A stretch of 64,000 nt of DNA from Streptomyces orinoci (GTDB lineage: Bacteria > Actinomycetota > Actinomycetes > Streptomycetales > Streptomycetaceae): positions 1-64,000 of the forward strand of contig NZ_PHNC01000032.1 of the NCBI RefSeq assembly GCF_003121295.1, given 5' to 3'. Shown here piece after piece: positions 1-8,011 of the stretch. How positions within the stretch are numbered: position 1 is the stretch's first letter; each line of letters starts with the position of its first letter. Position numbers and translations under genes: made by a program. The notes under the pieces were generated by a model that ran no database searches, was not told the origin of the DNA, and saw only the letters and a list, made by a program, of their open reading frames with translations.

Positions 1-1427
1 GGCGCCGGACCCACGGCCTCACCCTCGCCTGCACGCTCGCCCGGCCGGAGTGTCCGTGCGCATCATCGACAAGTCGCCCTCGTTCCACCGGACTTCCCGC
101 GCCAAGGGCCCCAACCAGCGCAGCCGCGAGATCCTCGCCGACCTGGGCGTGGGGGAGGAACTGGCGCGCGGCCGGCAGCACCCGCATGGTGCTGCGCAAA
201 TACCGCGACGGCAGCGCCCTGCACGACGCCGACGTCAACGCCGGCCTCCCGGCCGACCCGGGCGTGCCCTACCCGACCGGCCTGTGCATACCGCAGTGGA
301 AGGTCGAGGAGATCCTGCGCGCCCGGCTCGCGCCCAGGGCATCCGGTCGAACTCGGCTGCGAGCTGGCCGGGTTGGCCCAGGACGGGGAGCGGGTGACGG
401 TCACCCTCACCGACGGTCGGCGCCTGACCGCCGCCTACGCCGTGGGCTGCGACGGCGGCCACAGCGCGGTGCGCAAGGCGCTCGGGGTGTCCTTCGAGGG
501 CAGCAGCGCGGAGGAGGTGATGTGGTGCGGCGATGTGGAGGCCGACGGACTGGACCGGGGCTACTGGCACCAGTGGATCGACGAGGACGGCGCCGTCCTG
601 TTGTGGCCCATCCCCGGCACCACCTCCTGGCAGCTCCAGAGCTCCCTGGAGCGGGACGCCGGGGGGCGGCCGCTGCCGCCCTCGCTGGCAGGGTTCCAGC
701 GGCTGTTCGACCGGCACGCCAGGGTGCCGGGCGTACGGCTGGCCAGTCCCACCTGGCTGTCCACCTACCGGGTCAGCGCACGGATGGCCGGCCGCTTCCG
801 CATGGGGCGGGTCTTCCTGGCCGGTGACGCCGCCCATGTCCAGCCCATCGCCGGCGGTCTGGGCATGAACACCGGCATCCAGGACGCCTTCAACCTGGGC
901 TGGAAACTGGCCCTGGTGGCGCGCGGCCGGGCCGGTGAGGCGCTGCTGGACACCTATGACGAGGAGCGGCGGCCGGTGGCCGCCTGGACACTGAAGCTCA
1001 CCGGTGAGCGGCTGCGGGTGTCCCTGGAGGGCACCAGGACGGCGGGTGTCGGCACCGAGATCGTCCTCACCGAGGACACCACCACCCTGCGGGTCGGCTA
1101 TGGCTGGTCCTCGCTGGCCTGGGGCGGCACCGGAGCCGGCGAACGGGCGCCCGACGCCCCATGCGGGGACGCCCGGCTCTACGAGGTATTCGCCGGAGGG
1201 CACTTCACCCTGCTGGGCTTCGGCGCGGCGAGCGAGCCGGTACTGGCCGAAGTGGCCGCGCTCTTCCCTGAGTTGGTGCGCACCCGGCGGGCGGATGCGG
1301 CGCGTGCCGCGTATGGCGTGGAGGGGGACGCCTTGGTGCTGGTGCGGCCGGACCACCACATCGCGCTGCACACGGGCGTGGAGCGCGGGGCGAGATCATC
1401 GACCGCCTGAGCGGCCTGGGGCGCTAG
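1..1427 (+). pseudogene. FAD-dependent aromatic-ring hydroxylase, frame-broken, 5' end outside the window
   Basis: The translated pieces belong to a PheA/TfdB-type flavoprotein monooxygenase (NAD(P)H-dependent hydroxylation of aromatic or polyketide substrates). The window opens inside the N-terminal dinucleotide fold (GAGPT). The conserved second FAD motif, with GDAAHVQPIAGGLGMNTG, lies near 826-880. The reading frame changes near bases 15-20, 40-53, 165-186 and 335-372. It changes again near 1390, where EIIDRLSGLGR and a TAG at 1425-1427 continue one frame off. Only 373-1410 is a long open stretch. The indels are of mixed sign. Either this is a decaying gene or the sequence quality is poor here; the sequence cannot decide. 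No operon partner is visible. Confidence 0.75.
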
Positions 1428-1869
1428 GCATGGGGCGCCCGGTGCGTCCGGGGGTGCGTTTGTCGGGCGCCGCCGGCTTGGGGGCAGGGCGCGCGGTTCC
1501 CTTTGCCCCTGGGGGTACGCCCCGGAGCGCATGCGGGGGCGTATTCGGGTGCGGGCCAGTCCGGGCCGACCGCGCGGTTCCCCGCGCCCCTCGAAGTGTC
1601 CGGTCCCCCGCGCCCGGCGCGCGCCCCGGAGCGCATGTGGGGGCGTGCATTCGGGGCTTATCCCGGGCGCGGCCCGGTCCGGGCCGGTTGCGCGTTTTGC
1701 GCCCCACGGCTGACGAGGCGCCACCGTGTGGGCCGGTCCGCGCCGGCCGCGCAGTCTTCCGCCCGGTGCCTGACGGGGCGTCACCCTCTCATCGCCGGAG
1801 TCATTGCGGGTGTCGCCGCCCCATGCCACCTTGTGCTGCCTCGCCCGTCGCCACCACCCGGAGGCCGCC
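1428..1869. other. Gene-free, repeat-rich GC spacer
   Basis: I see no credible gene here. The stretch is made of degenerate repeats built from CGCCCCGGAGCGCATG and GCGCGGTTCCCCGCGCCCC-like words. It carries two copies of the GCCCCATGC motif, at 1428-1436 (inverted) and 1818-1826. The last few bases hold the GGAGG ribosome site (1860-1864) of the lyase gene. Confidence 0.6.
1520..1720. repeat. Two degenerate direct repeats of about 100 bp
   Basis: Copy 1 begins at 1520 and copy 2 at 1621. Both open with CGCCCCGGAGCGCATG, then a G-rich run and ATTCGGG. Both then continue through a CCGGGCCG block into a GCGCG-TT-CGCCCC block. A shorter echo (GACGAGGCG and GACGGGGCG, followed by TCACC-like sequence) follows near 1711-1790. 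Confidence 0.55.
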
Positions 1870-4216
1870 GTGCCGTGGACCCGACGTGCCCTGCTTGCCA
1901 CCGTGCTGGCCCTCGCCGCCGCCCCGCGCCCCGCCGCGGATGCCGCCGAAGAGCCCTGTCCGGCGCTGCGGCGCCGCTGGCTGGAGCTGCTCCTGGGCGA
2001 CGGCTACGACCCCGGCGCGGAGCCCTATGCCACCGTGCTGCGCCGCACCGGCGCCGCCGCCCGCGCCTGGCATGGCGCCATGAGCCCCACGCCCGGATCG
2101 CTGTGGCCGGACGCCCCCTTCGACCCGCCGGCCGGAATCAGCCAGAGCTTCACCCGGCTGCTCACCATGGCCATGGCCCATGCCCAGCCCGGCACCGGGC
2201 TGACCGGGGACCCGGCGCTGGCCGAGGACACTCTGGCCGGTCTCGACCATGTGCACGACCGCGTCTACCGCCCCGGCACCAAGCCCTATGGCAACTGGTG
2301 GGAGTGGCGGATCGGCAGTCCCCGGCCGCTGCTGGACACTCTGGCGCTGCTGCATGAGGCGGCCGGGGAGGCGCGGCGCGCCCGGCTGCTGGCCGCCGTG
2401 GACCACTTTGTCCCCGACTCCGCACTGGGCTCCTACACCGGCACCAGCACCGGCGCCAACCGTGTGGACCTGTGCCGGGTGGTCGCGCTCCGGGGCGTGC
2501 TGGGCGGCGCACCGGCCAAGCTGGCGCTGGCCCGTGACGCGCTCACCCCGGTCTTCCCCTGGGTCACCCGGGGCGACGGCCTGTACGCCGACGGCTCCTT
2601 CGTCCAGCACCTCTGGGTCGCCTACACCGGCACCTACGGCCAGGTCCTGCTGGACGGGCTGGCCAGGCTGTTCGCCCTGCTGCACGGCTCCCCCTGGGAG
2701 ATCACCGACCCCGGTCGGCAGACCGTCTTCGACAGCGTGGAGCGGGCCTACGCCCCGCTGATCCACGATGGGCTGGTGATGGACGGCGTCTCGGGCCGCG
2801 CCATCAGCCGGGGGCTGATGAACGACGGGGGAGTGCCACAGAGCGACCACCAGCGCGGGCATGCGCTGCTGGCCGCCATCGCGCTGCTGGCCGAGTCCGC
2901 CGGCCCGGAGCAGCGGCGGCGCTGGCACGCCCTGATCAAGGGCTGGGCGGCCCGCGACACCCTCGGCCCGCTGACGGCCGACCCGCAGTTCGGCACCGCC
3001 GATCTGGCCCGGCTGGCCGCCGTGCTGGCCGCGCCCGGGGCGCCGCCCCGCCGCCACGGGCCACCGGCTGTTCCCCGCCATGGACCGCGCCGTGCACCGG
3101 CGCCCCGGCTGGACCGTCCAGCTGTCCATGGCCTCCGACCGCATCACCCACTACGAGAACGGCAACGGGGAGAACCCGCGCGGCTGGCACACCGGTGCCG
3201 GGATGCTCAGCTGGTGGGCGCCGGGCGGCGGCGGCCAGTACACGGACGGGTTCTGGCCCACCGTGGACCCCTGCCGGCTGCCCGGCACCACCGTCTCCAC
3301 CAAGCGCCTGGCCGACAACGAGGGCGGCGCCTGGGGCGCGCCCAGACCCGAGGTGCGCTGGGTGGGCGGGGTGAGCGATGGCGAGTACGCCGCCGTGGGG
3401 CAGCACCTCAAGGGCCTGGCCTCCACGCTCCAGGCCCGCAAGTCCTGGTTCTTCGCCGCCGATGCCGTGGTCTGCCTGGGGGCGGGCATCGGCGCCCGGG
3501 ACGGCGTACCGGTGGAGACCGTGATCGACAACCGCCGACTGGCGGACGCCGCCGAGGGCGCGCTGACGCTGGACGGCCGCCCGCACGGCGGTCCCGGGGA
3601 CTGGTCACGGGCCTTCGGCCGGGCCCGCTGGGCGCATCTGGCGGGCCACGGCGGCTGGGTGTTCCCCGGCGGTGCCCCGCTCATGGTGCGGTGCCAGGCG
3701 CGGCGCGGCGCCTGGCGGGACATCAACCAGGGCGGCAGCCCCGAGCCGCTCACCCGCCGCTATCTGACCCTGTGTCATCCGCACGGCACCGACCCCCGGG
3801 ACGCCGCCTATGCCTATCTGCTGATGCCCGGGGCCGGCCGGGCGGAGGTGGCGGCCCGCGCGGCGGACCCGTACTGGCTGACCGTGCTCGCCAACTCGGC
3901 CGCCTGCCAGGCCGTAAAACTGCGCTCCCCGGAACTGCTGGCGGCGAGCTTCTGGCAGCCCGGCACGGCCGGAGGGCTGACCGTCACCGCCCCATGCAGC
4001 GTCCTGGTGGTCCGGCATGGCGCCACGGCCACCGTGCACCTGGCCGACCCACTGCGCGCCGGGGGCACCGTGGACCTCCGCTGGGCCCGCCCGGTCCAGC
4101 GGGTCATCGCGCACGACCCCTCGGTACGGGTCCTGGGCACCGGCGGAGCGCTGCGGCTGCGGGTGACTGCGGGCACCGACTGCGCCCCGCACTCCTGCAC
4201 CGTGACGGCCACCTGA
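1870..4216 (+). pseudogene. Secreted polysaccharide lyase family 8 (hyaluronate/chondroitin/xanthan lyase type) with one frameshift
   Basis: PL8 enzymes cleave uronic-acid-containing polysaccharides by beta-elimination outside the cell. The GTG at 1870 follows GGAGG by five bases and opens a signal peptide with twin arginines (WTRRALLATVLALAAA). The N-terminal helical toroid carries an aromatic patch (NWWEWRIG). The expected catalytic residues are present: Asn197 in TGANRVDLC, His247 in FVQHLWV and Tyr252/256 in YTGTYG. The frame then moves by +1 near 3040-3062. It continues from HRLFPAMDRAVH through NGNGENPRGWHTGAGM and the C-terminal beta domains to TGA 4214-4216. Apart from the shift the length, about 780 residues, fits the family. 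The shift lies in a G/C run, so a sequencing error or a real inactivating mutation are both possible. A truncated N-terminal product would keep the Asn/His/Tyr residues but lose the beta domains. Confidence 0.8.
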
Positions 4217-4231
4217 GCGGCCGGCCCGGCC

Positions 4232-4288
4232 GGCCCGGCGGGGCCCCATGCCTGGCCCGGCGGGGCCCCATGCATGGCCCGGCGGGGC
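4232..4288. repeat. 22-bp tandem repeat, 2.6 copies
   Basis: Units at 4232-4253 and 4254-4275 differ at one base; a third begins at 4276 and loses match after 13 bases. Each full unit contains GCCCCATGC. The array starts about 15 bases after the lyase stop codon. Confidence 0.8.
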
Positions 4289-4477
4289 GTCGGCCGACGG
4301 AAGACAGGGTTCCGCTCGACCCGCCGCGGAGGCACCCTGGACAGCCCGGATGACATGCGGCTTTGTGGAGTGCTCACAGCCCGGATGGCGTTGGTCACGT
4401 CGGGGAAGGGACAAGGACCCGGTGCGATTCTGTACTCCCTGCCCACCAAATCACTCCCTACCTTGTAAGGAGTCAAC

Positions 4478-4552
4478 ATGATGCTGGGAGGGCCTTGCCG
4501 CGTACCGTCTATCCATGAGCAATCTCGAAGGTGCGCCCGTAGAGGCGAGTGA
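4478..4552 (+). CDS. Candidate 24-codon leader ORF overlapping the accB start
   Basis: ATG ATG at 4478 stands five bases after AAGGAG (4467-4472), the best ribosome site in this region. The reading frame encodes a short peptide beginning MMLGGPCRV, ends at TGA 4550-4552 and overlaps the first 38 bases of accB in another frame. accB itself has no well-placed ribosome site. I infer either a regulatory leader peptide whose translation affects accB, or a chance strong site upstream of a leaderless accB transcript. No peptide family is recognised. Confidence 0.35.
   Translation: MMLGGPCRVPSIHEQSRRCARRGE
4503..4508 (+). promoter_or_regulatory. Possible -10 box (TACCGT) for a leaderless accB mRNA
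   Basis: TACCGT fits TANNNT and ends seven bases before the accB ATG at 4515, which would place the transcription start on the start codon. No clear -35 box is seen. If this is right, the leader ORF upstream would not be on this transcript. Confidence 0.3.
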
Positions 4553-6098
4553 CGTCCGAGGGCGCGTCGCCGAGCTGCACGCCATCCGCGAGCAGGTTCG
4601 GCGTGGTCCGAGCGACCGGGCTACCCAGGCACAGAAGGCCAAGGGGAAGCTGACCGCCCGGGAGCGAATCGATCTTCTGCTTGACGAGGGCTCTTTCAAC
4701 GAGGTGGAGCCGCTCAGGCGGCACCGGGCGCAGGGATTCGGCCTGGAGGCCAAGCGCCCGTACACCGATGGCGTGATCACCGGCTGGGGAACGGTCCACG
4801 GCCGCACCGTGTTCGTCTACGCCCATGACTTCCGGATCTTCGGCGGTGCGCTGGGCGAGGCCCATGCCACCAAGATCCACAAGATCATGGACATGGCCAT
4901 CGCGGCCGGGGCCCCGCTGGTCTCGCTGAACGACGGCGCCGGCGCCCGGATCCAGGAGGGTGTCTCGGCGCTGGCCGGCTATGGCGGCATCTTCCAGCGC
5001 AACACCAAGGCCTCCGGGGTCATCCCGCAGATCAGCGTGATGCTCGGCCCCTGCGCGGGCGGCGCGGCCTACAGCCCCGCCCTGACCGACTTTGTGTTCA
5101 TGGTCCGGGACACCTCCCAGATGTTCATCACCGGCCCCGACGTGGTGCGCGCGGTGACCGGTGAGGAGATCACCCAGAACGGCCTGGGCGGCGCCGATGT
5201 GCACGCCGAGACCTCGGGCGTGGCGCACTTCGCCTACGACGACGAGGAGACCTGCCTGGAGGAGGTCCGCTACCTGCTCTCGCTGCTGCCGCAGAACAAC
5301 CGGGAGAACCCGCCCCGGGTGGTCAGCGAGGACCCGGCCGACCGCACCGGCGACGCCCTGCTGGACCTCGTCCCGGCGGACGGCAACCGGCCGTACGACA
5401 TGCGCAAGGTCATCGAGGAGATCGTCGACGACGGCGACTTTCTGGAGGTCCACGAGCGCTGGGCGACCAACATCATCGTGGCGCTGGCCCGGCTGGACGG
5501 CCAGGTCGTGGGCCTGATCGCCAACCAGCCGCAGTACCTGGCCGGTGTGCTGGACATCGAGGCCTCGGAGAAGGCCGCACGCTTCGTCCAGATGTGTGAT
5601 GCCTTCAACATCCCCATCATCACCCTTTTGGACGTACCCGGCTTCCTGCCCGGCGTCGACCAGGAGCACGGTGGGATCATCCGGCATGGCGCCAAGCTGC
5701 TCTACGCCTACTGCAATGCCACCGTGCCGCGGATCTCGGTGATCCTGCGCAAGGCGTACGGGGGTGCGTACATCGTGATGGACTCGCAGTCGATCGGTGC
5801 GGACCTGACCTATGCCTGGCCGACCAACGAGATCGCGGTCATGGGCGCCGAGGGCGCGGCCAATGTGGTCTTCCGCAAGCAGATCGCGGAGGCCGACGAC
5901 CCGGAGGCCATGCGGGCCCGCATGGTCAAGGAGTACAAGGCCGAGCTGATGCACCCGTACTACGCCGCCGAGCGGGGCCTGATCGACGATGTGATCGACC
6001 CGGTCGAGACCCGGCAGGTGCTCATCCGCTCGCTGGCGATGCTCGCCACCAAGCACGCGGACCTGCCGTCCCGCAAGCACGGCAACCCGCCCCAGTAG
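4515..6098 (+). CDS. accB: Acyl-CoA carboxylase carboxyltransferase (beta) subunit, AccB/PccB type
   Basis: This is the carboxyltransferase subunit that moves CO2 from carboxybiotin, carried on a separate alpha subunit, to acetyl-CoA or propionyl-CoA, giving malonyl-CoA or methylmalonyl-CoA for fatty acid and polyketide synthesis. At 527 residues it has normal length and both crotonase-like halves, with oxyanion-hole glycines in LGPCAGGAAYSPA and RKAYGGAYIVMDS. Position 420 is Ile. In the Streptomyces enzymes Asp at this site marks propionyl-specific PccB and Ile marks the broader AccB, so I favour AccB. It is followed after 14 bases by the epsilon subunit gene, as in known acc operons. Start choice: ATG 4515 keeps the usual N-terminus, but it lacks a close Shine-Dalgarno; a leader ORF and a possible leaderless promoter precede it. 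Confidence 0.93.
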   Translation: MSNLEGAPVEASDVRGRVAELHAIREQVRRGPSDRATQAQKAKGKLTARERIDLLLDEGSFNEVEPLRRHRAQGFGLEAKRPYTDGVITGWGTVHGRTVFVYAHDFRIFGGALGEAHATKIHKIMDMAIAAGAPLVSLNDGAGARIQEGVSALAGYGGIFQRNTKASGVIPQISVMLGPCAGGAAYSPALTDFVFMVRDTSQMFITGPDVVRAVTGEEITQNGLGGADVHAETSGVAHFAYDDEETCLEEVRYLLSLLPQNNRENPPRVVSEDPADRTGDALLDLVPADGNRPYDMRKVIEEIVDDGDFLEVHERWATNIIVALARLDGQVVGLIANQPQYLAGVLDIEASEKAARFVQMCDAFNIPIITLLDVPGFLPGVDQEHGGIIRHGAKLLYAYCNATVPRISVILRKAYGGAYIVMDSQSIGADLTYAWPTNEIAVMGAEGAANVVFRKQIAEADDPEAMRARMVKEYKAELMHPYYAAERGLIDDVIDPVETRQVLIRSLAMLATKHADLPSRKHGNPPQ

Positions 6099-6112
6099 AA
6101 AGCACACCGACC

Positions 6113-6307
6113 ATGACTGACACTCTCGTCCGGGTGGAGAAGGGCACGGCCGGCGCCGAGGAACTCGCCGCCGTCACCGCCGTCCTGCTCGCCCGCGCCG
6201 CCGCCGCGACCGGCACCGCCCCGTCCCGCCCGCGCCGCACCCAGGCGCGCTGGCGCCGCCTGGAGCGCGCCAACGGCTTCACCGCGCCGCACAGTTGGCA
6301 GGGCTGA
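6113..6307 (+). CDS. accE: Acyl-CoA carboxylase epsilon subunit
   Basis: This 64-residue protein shows the AccE/PccE layout: a short N-terminal strand (LVRVEKGTAGAEELAAVTAVL), an Ala-rich helix, then a basic C-terminus ending in a W-rich segment (ARWRRLERANGF). Such subunits bind the beta subunit and raise carboxylase activity in actinomycetes. It lies 14 bases after accB, so co-transcription is expected, and a strong terminator follows 21 bases after its stop. Identification rests on context and overall pattern because the family is poorly conserved in sequence. Confidence 0.88.
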   Translation: MTDTLVRVEKGTAGAEELAAVTAVLLARAAAATGTAPSRPRRTQARWRRLERANGFTAPHSWQG

Positions 6308-6328
6308 GCCACAACGGCCGCCATACAC

Positions 6329-6364
6329 AAGGGCCCCCGCACTCCCAGGAGTGCGGGGGCCCTT
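6329..6364. terminator. Bidirectional terminator between accE and the first conservon
   Basis: A perfect 17-bp inverted repeat (arms 6329-6345 and 6348-6364) with a two-base centre lies between the convergent accE and cvnD genes. The arms begin AAGGGCCCCCG and end CGGGGGCCCTT, giving short A and T runs at the edges on both strands. Confidence 0.9.
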
Positions 6365-6382
6365 CGCCGTGCGCGGGCGCGC

Positions 6383-6964
6383 TCAGCGCAGCCGTGCCAT
6401 CAGGGCGTGCTCGACCAGGGTGATCAGCGCGCTCTTGGCCTCGTTGCGGTGGCGGGCGTCGGTGGTGATGATCGGCGCGTCCGGGCCGATCTGCAGCGCC
6501 TCGCGGACCTCGTCCGGAGTGTAGGGCTGGTGCCCGTCAAAGCCGTTGAGGGCGATGACGAAGGGCAGCCCGCTGTTCTCGAAGTAGTCCACCGCCGGGA
6601 AGCAGTCGGCCAGGCGCCGGGTGTCCACCAGGACGACCGCACCGATGGCGCCGCGGACCAGGTCGTCCCACATAAACCAGAAACGGTCCTGCCCGGGAGT
6701 GCCGAACAGGTAGAGGATCAGGTCCTGGTCCAGGGTGATACGGCCGAAGTCCATCGCCACGGTCGTCGTGGTCTTGTCCGGCGCGTGGGTGAGGTCGTCG
6801 ATGCCCGCCGACGCGGAGGTCATGACGGCTTCGGTGCGCAGCGGGTTGATCTCCGAGACCGCGCCGACGAACGTGGTCTTGCCCACGCCGAAACCACCGG
6901 CCACCACGATCTTCGCGGAGGTGGTGGAGCGGGCTGCCTCGCCGCTAGAGGTTCCGAAGTCCAC
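6383..6964 (-). CDS. cvnD: Conservon Ras-like GTPase CvnD (first conservon)
   Basis: This is a small GTPase of the conservon type, the last gene of a cvnA-B-C-D set thought to work as a membrane-linked G-protein switch. The P-loop GGFGVGKTT is at residues 23-31, followed by a switch region with TTTTVAMDFGRI, then FGTPGQDRFWFMW (G3) and NGFD (G4-like). The length of 193 aa is typical. It starts at GTG 6964 inside the end of cvnC (20-base overlap), so translation is probably coupled. It differs from the second CvnD at fewer than twenty positions. Confidence 0.95.
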   Translation of the reverse strand: MDFGTSSGEAARSTTSAKIVVAGGFGVGKTTFVGAVSEINPLRTEAVMTSASAGIDDLTHAPDKTTTTVAMDFGRITLDQDLILYLFGTPGQDRFWFMWDDLVRGAIGAVVLVDTRRLADCFPAVDYFENSGLPFVIALNGFDGHQPYTPDEVREALQIGPDAPIITTDARHRNEAKSALITLVEHALMARLR

Positions 6965-7502
6965 TGAGCACCCTTTCGAGCAGTGTCACGTCAGGCTGGC
7001 CGCCGGCGGCCGCGTCGCCGCCGGGCTGATGGATGGCGACGAGCCCGGCCTCGGCCAAGTCAGCGACGAGGATTCGGGCGACGCCGAGCGGGATGGACAG
7101 AAGTGCGGAGATCTCGGCGACCGATTTGATCTCACGGCACAGATGGCAGATGCGCTGGTGTTCCGGCAACTGCCCTTGCAACTGGGCCGGCTGGGCCGTG
7201 GTGTGCACCAGCGCCTCGATGGCGAGCTGGTAACGCGGCCGGGTCCGGCCACCGGTCATGGCGTAGGGGCGGACCAGCGGATTGTGCTTGCCGCCCCGGG
7301 CGCCCGGGGCCCCGCCCTGGGCCGGGCGCCGGTGCTGCGGCGGCACCTGCGGTGCCTGCTGCGGATAGCCGGGGTCCTGCTGAGGATAGCCGGGCTCCGG
7401 CTGCGCCCTGGGAGTTGGCGCGGAGGGGAAGTTGTAGTGGTTCAACGGCGGCCGCGCCTGCTGCTCATTGCCATACGGGTAACCGCCTGGGGGCGTTGCC
7501 AC
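6945..7502 (-). CDS. cvnC: Conservon DUF742 protein CvnC (first conservon)
   Basis: The DUF742 component of the conservon. I place the start at GTG 7502 because GGAGGAGG lies just upstream and the protein then begins ATPPGGYPYG; a longer frame to 7577 would read through the palindrome at 7537-7570. The first 80 or so residues are a Pro/Gln-rich low-complexity tail (PGYPQQDPGYPQQAPQ). The conserved core follows from PLVRPYAMTGGRTRPRY through HQRICHLCREIKSVAEISALL, a winged-helix-like segment, to DVTLLERVLSGLR. Its tail is much longer than in the second CvnC (185 against 135 aa). Confidence 0.92.
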   Translation of the reverse strand: MATPPGGYPYGNEQQARPPLNHYNFPSAPTPRAQPEPGYPQQDPGYPQQAPQVPPQHRRPAQGGAPGARGGKHNPLVRPYAMTGGRTRPRYQLAIEALVHTTAQPAQLQGQLPEHQRICHLCREIKSVAEISALLSIPLGVARILVADLAEAGLVAIHQPGGDAAAGGQPDVTLLERVLSGLRNL

Positions 7503-7536
7503 GTCTCCTCCTCCGGACTTGCTTCTCTGCTGCTGG

Positions 7537-7570
7537 TCGCGCCACCGCACCTTAAGGCGCGGTGGCGCGA
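7537..7570. promoter_or_regulatory. 34-bp near-perfect palindrome between cvnB and cvnC
   Basis: Arms TCGCGCCACCGC (7537-7548) and GCGGTGGCGCGA (7559-7570) flank a centre containing CCTTAAGG. The whole element is symmetric except for one base pair. It lies in the 85-base gap between cvnB and cvnC. As RNA it would be a stable hairpin upstream of cvnC, suiting attenuation or mRNA processing; as DNA it could be an operator. The second conservon has no comparable element at this place. Confidence 0.75.
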
Positions 7571-7587
7571 AACGCACTGCCTCTTTG

Positions 7588-8010
7588 CTAGTTGAGAAGG
7601 CTCCCCTGCAGTTCGGCGCGGAGGTCGGGCGTCAGCACATTGCCCGCGCGGTCCACCAGCAGGGCCATCTCATAGCCCACCAGGCCGATGTCGCACTCCG
7701 GGTGCGCCAGTACGGCCAGCGAGGAGCCGTCCGAGATGGACATGATGAAGAGGAAGCCGCGCTCCATCTCCACCACGGTCTGGTTGACCGCGCCACCTTC
7801 GAAGATCCGGGAGGCGCCCGCGGTGAGCGAGGTCAGCCCGGAGGCCACCGCCGCCAACTGGTCGGCGCGGTCGCGGGGAAAGCCTTCGGACATCGCCAGA
7901 AGGAGTCCGTCGGCGGAGACCACGACGGTGTGGGACACCCCTGGGGTGTTCTCCACGAAACTGGTGATCAACCAGTTCAGGTTCTGCGCCGCCTGGCTCA
8001 TCGGGCTCAC
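7588..8010 (-). CDS. cvnB: Conservon roadblock/LC7 protein CvnB (first conservon)
   Basis: A roadblock/LC7-domain protein of about 140 aa, the family that pairs with Ras-like GTPases as a scaffold or activator (MglB-like). The core runs from MSQAAQNLNWLI through VSADGLLLAMSEGF, SRIFEGGAVNQTVVEMERGF and ISDGSSLAVLAHPECDIG to LRAELQGSLLN. The start is taken at GTG 8010, seven bases after AGGAG, giving MSPMSQ; ATG 8001 is the alternative. The start lies one base after the cvnA stop. The protein differs from the second CvnB at only two residues, far fewer than the other pairs. Confidence 0.94.
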   Translation of the reverse strand: MSPMSQAAQNLNWLITSFVENTPGVSHTVVVSADGLLLAMSEGFPRDRADQLAAVASGLTSLTAGASRIFEGGAVNQTVVEMERGFLFIMSISDGSSLAVLAHPECDIGLVGYEMALLVDRAGNVLTPDLRAELQGSLLN

Positions 8011-8011
8011 A

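Noticed and set aside
3040..3062. Programmed frameshift in the polysaccharide lyase
   Set aside because: There is no slippery heptamer with a downstream structure typical of such sites, and the neighbouring gene is also frame-broken, so mutation or sequencing error is simpler.
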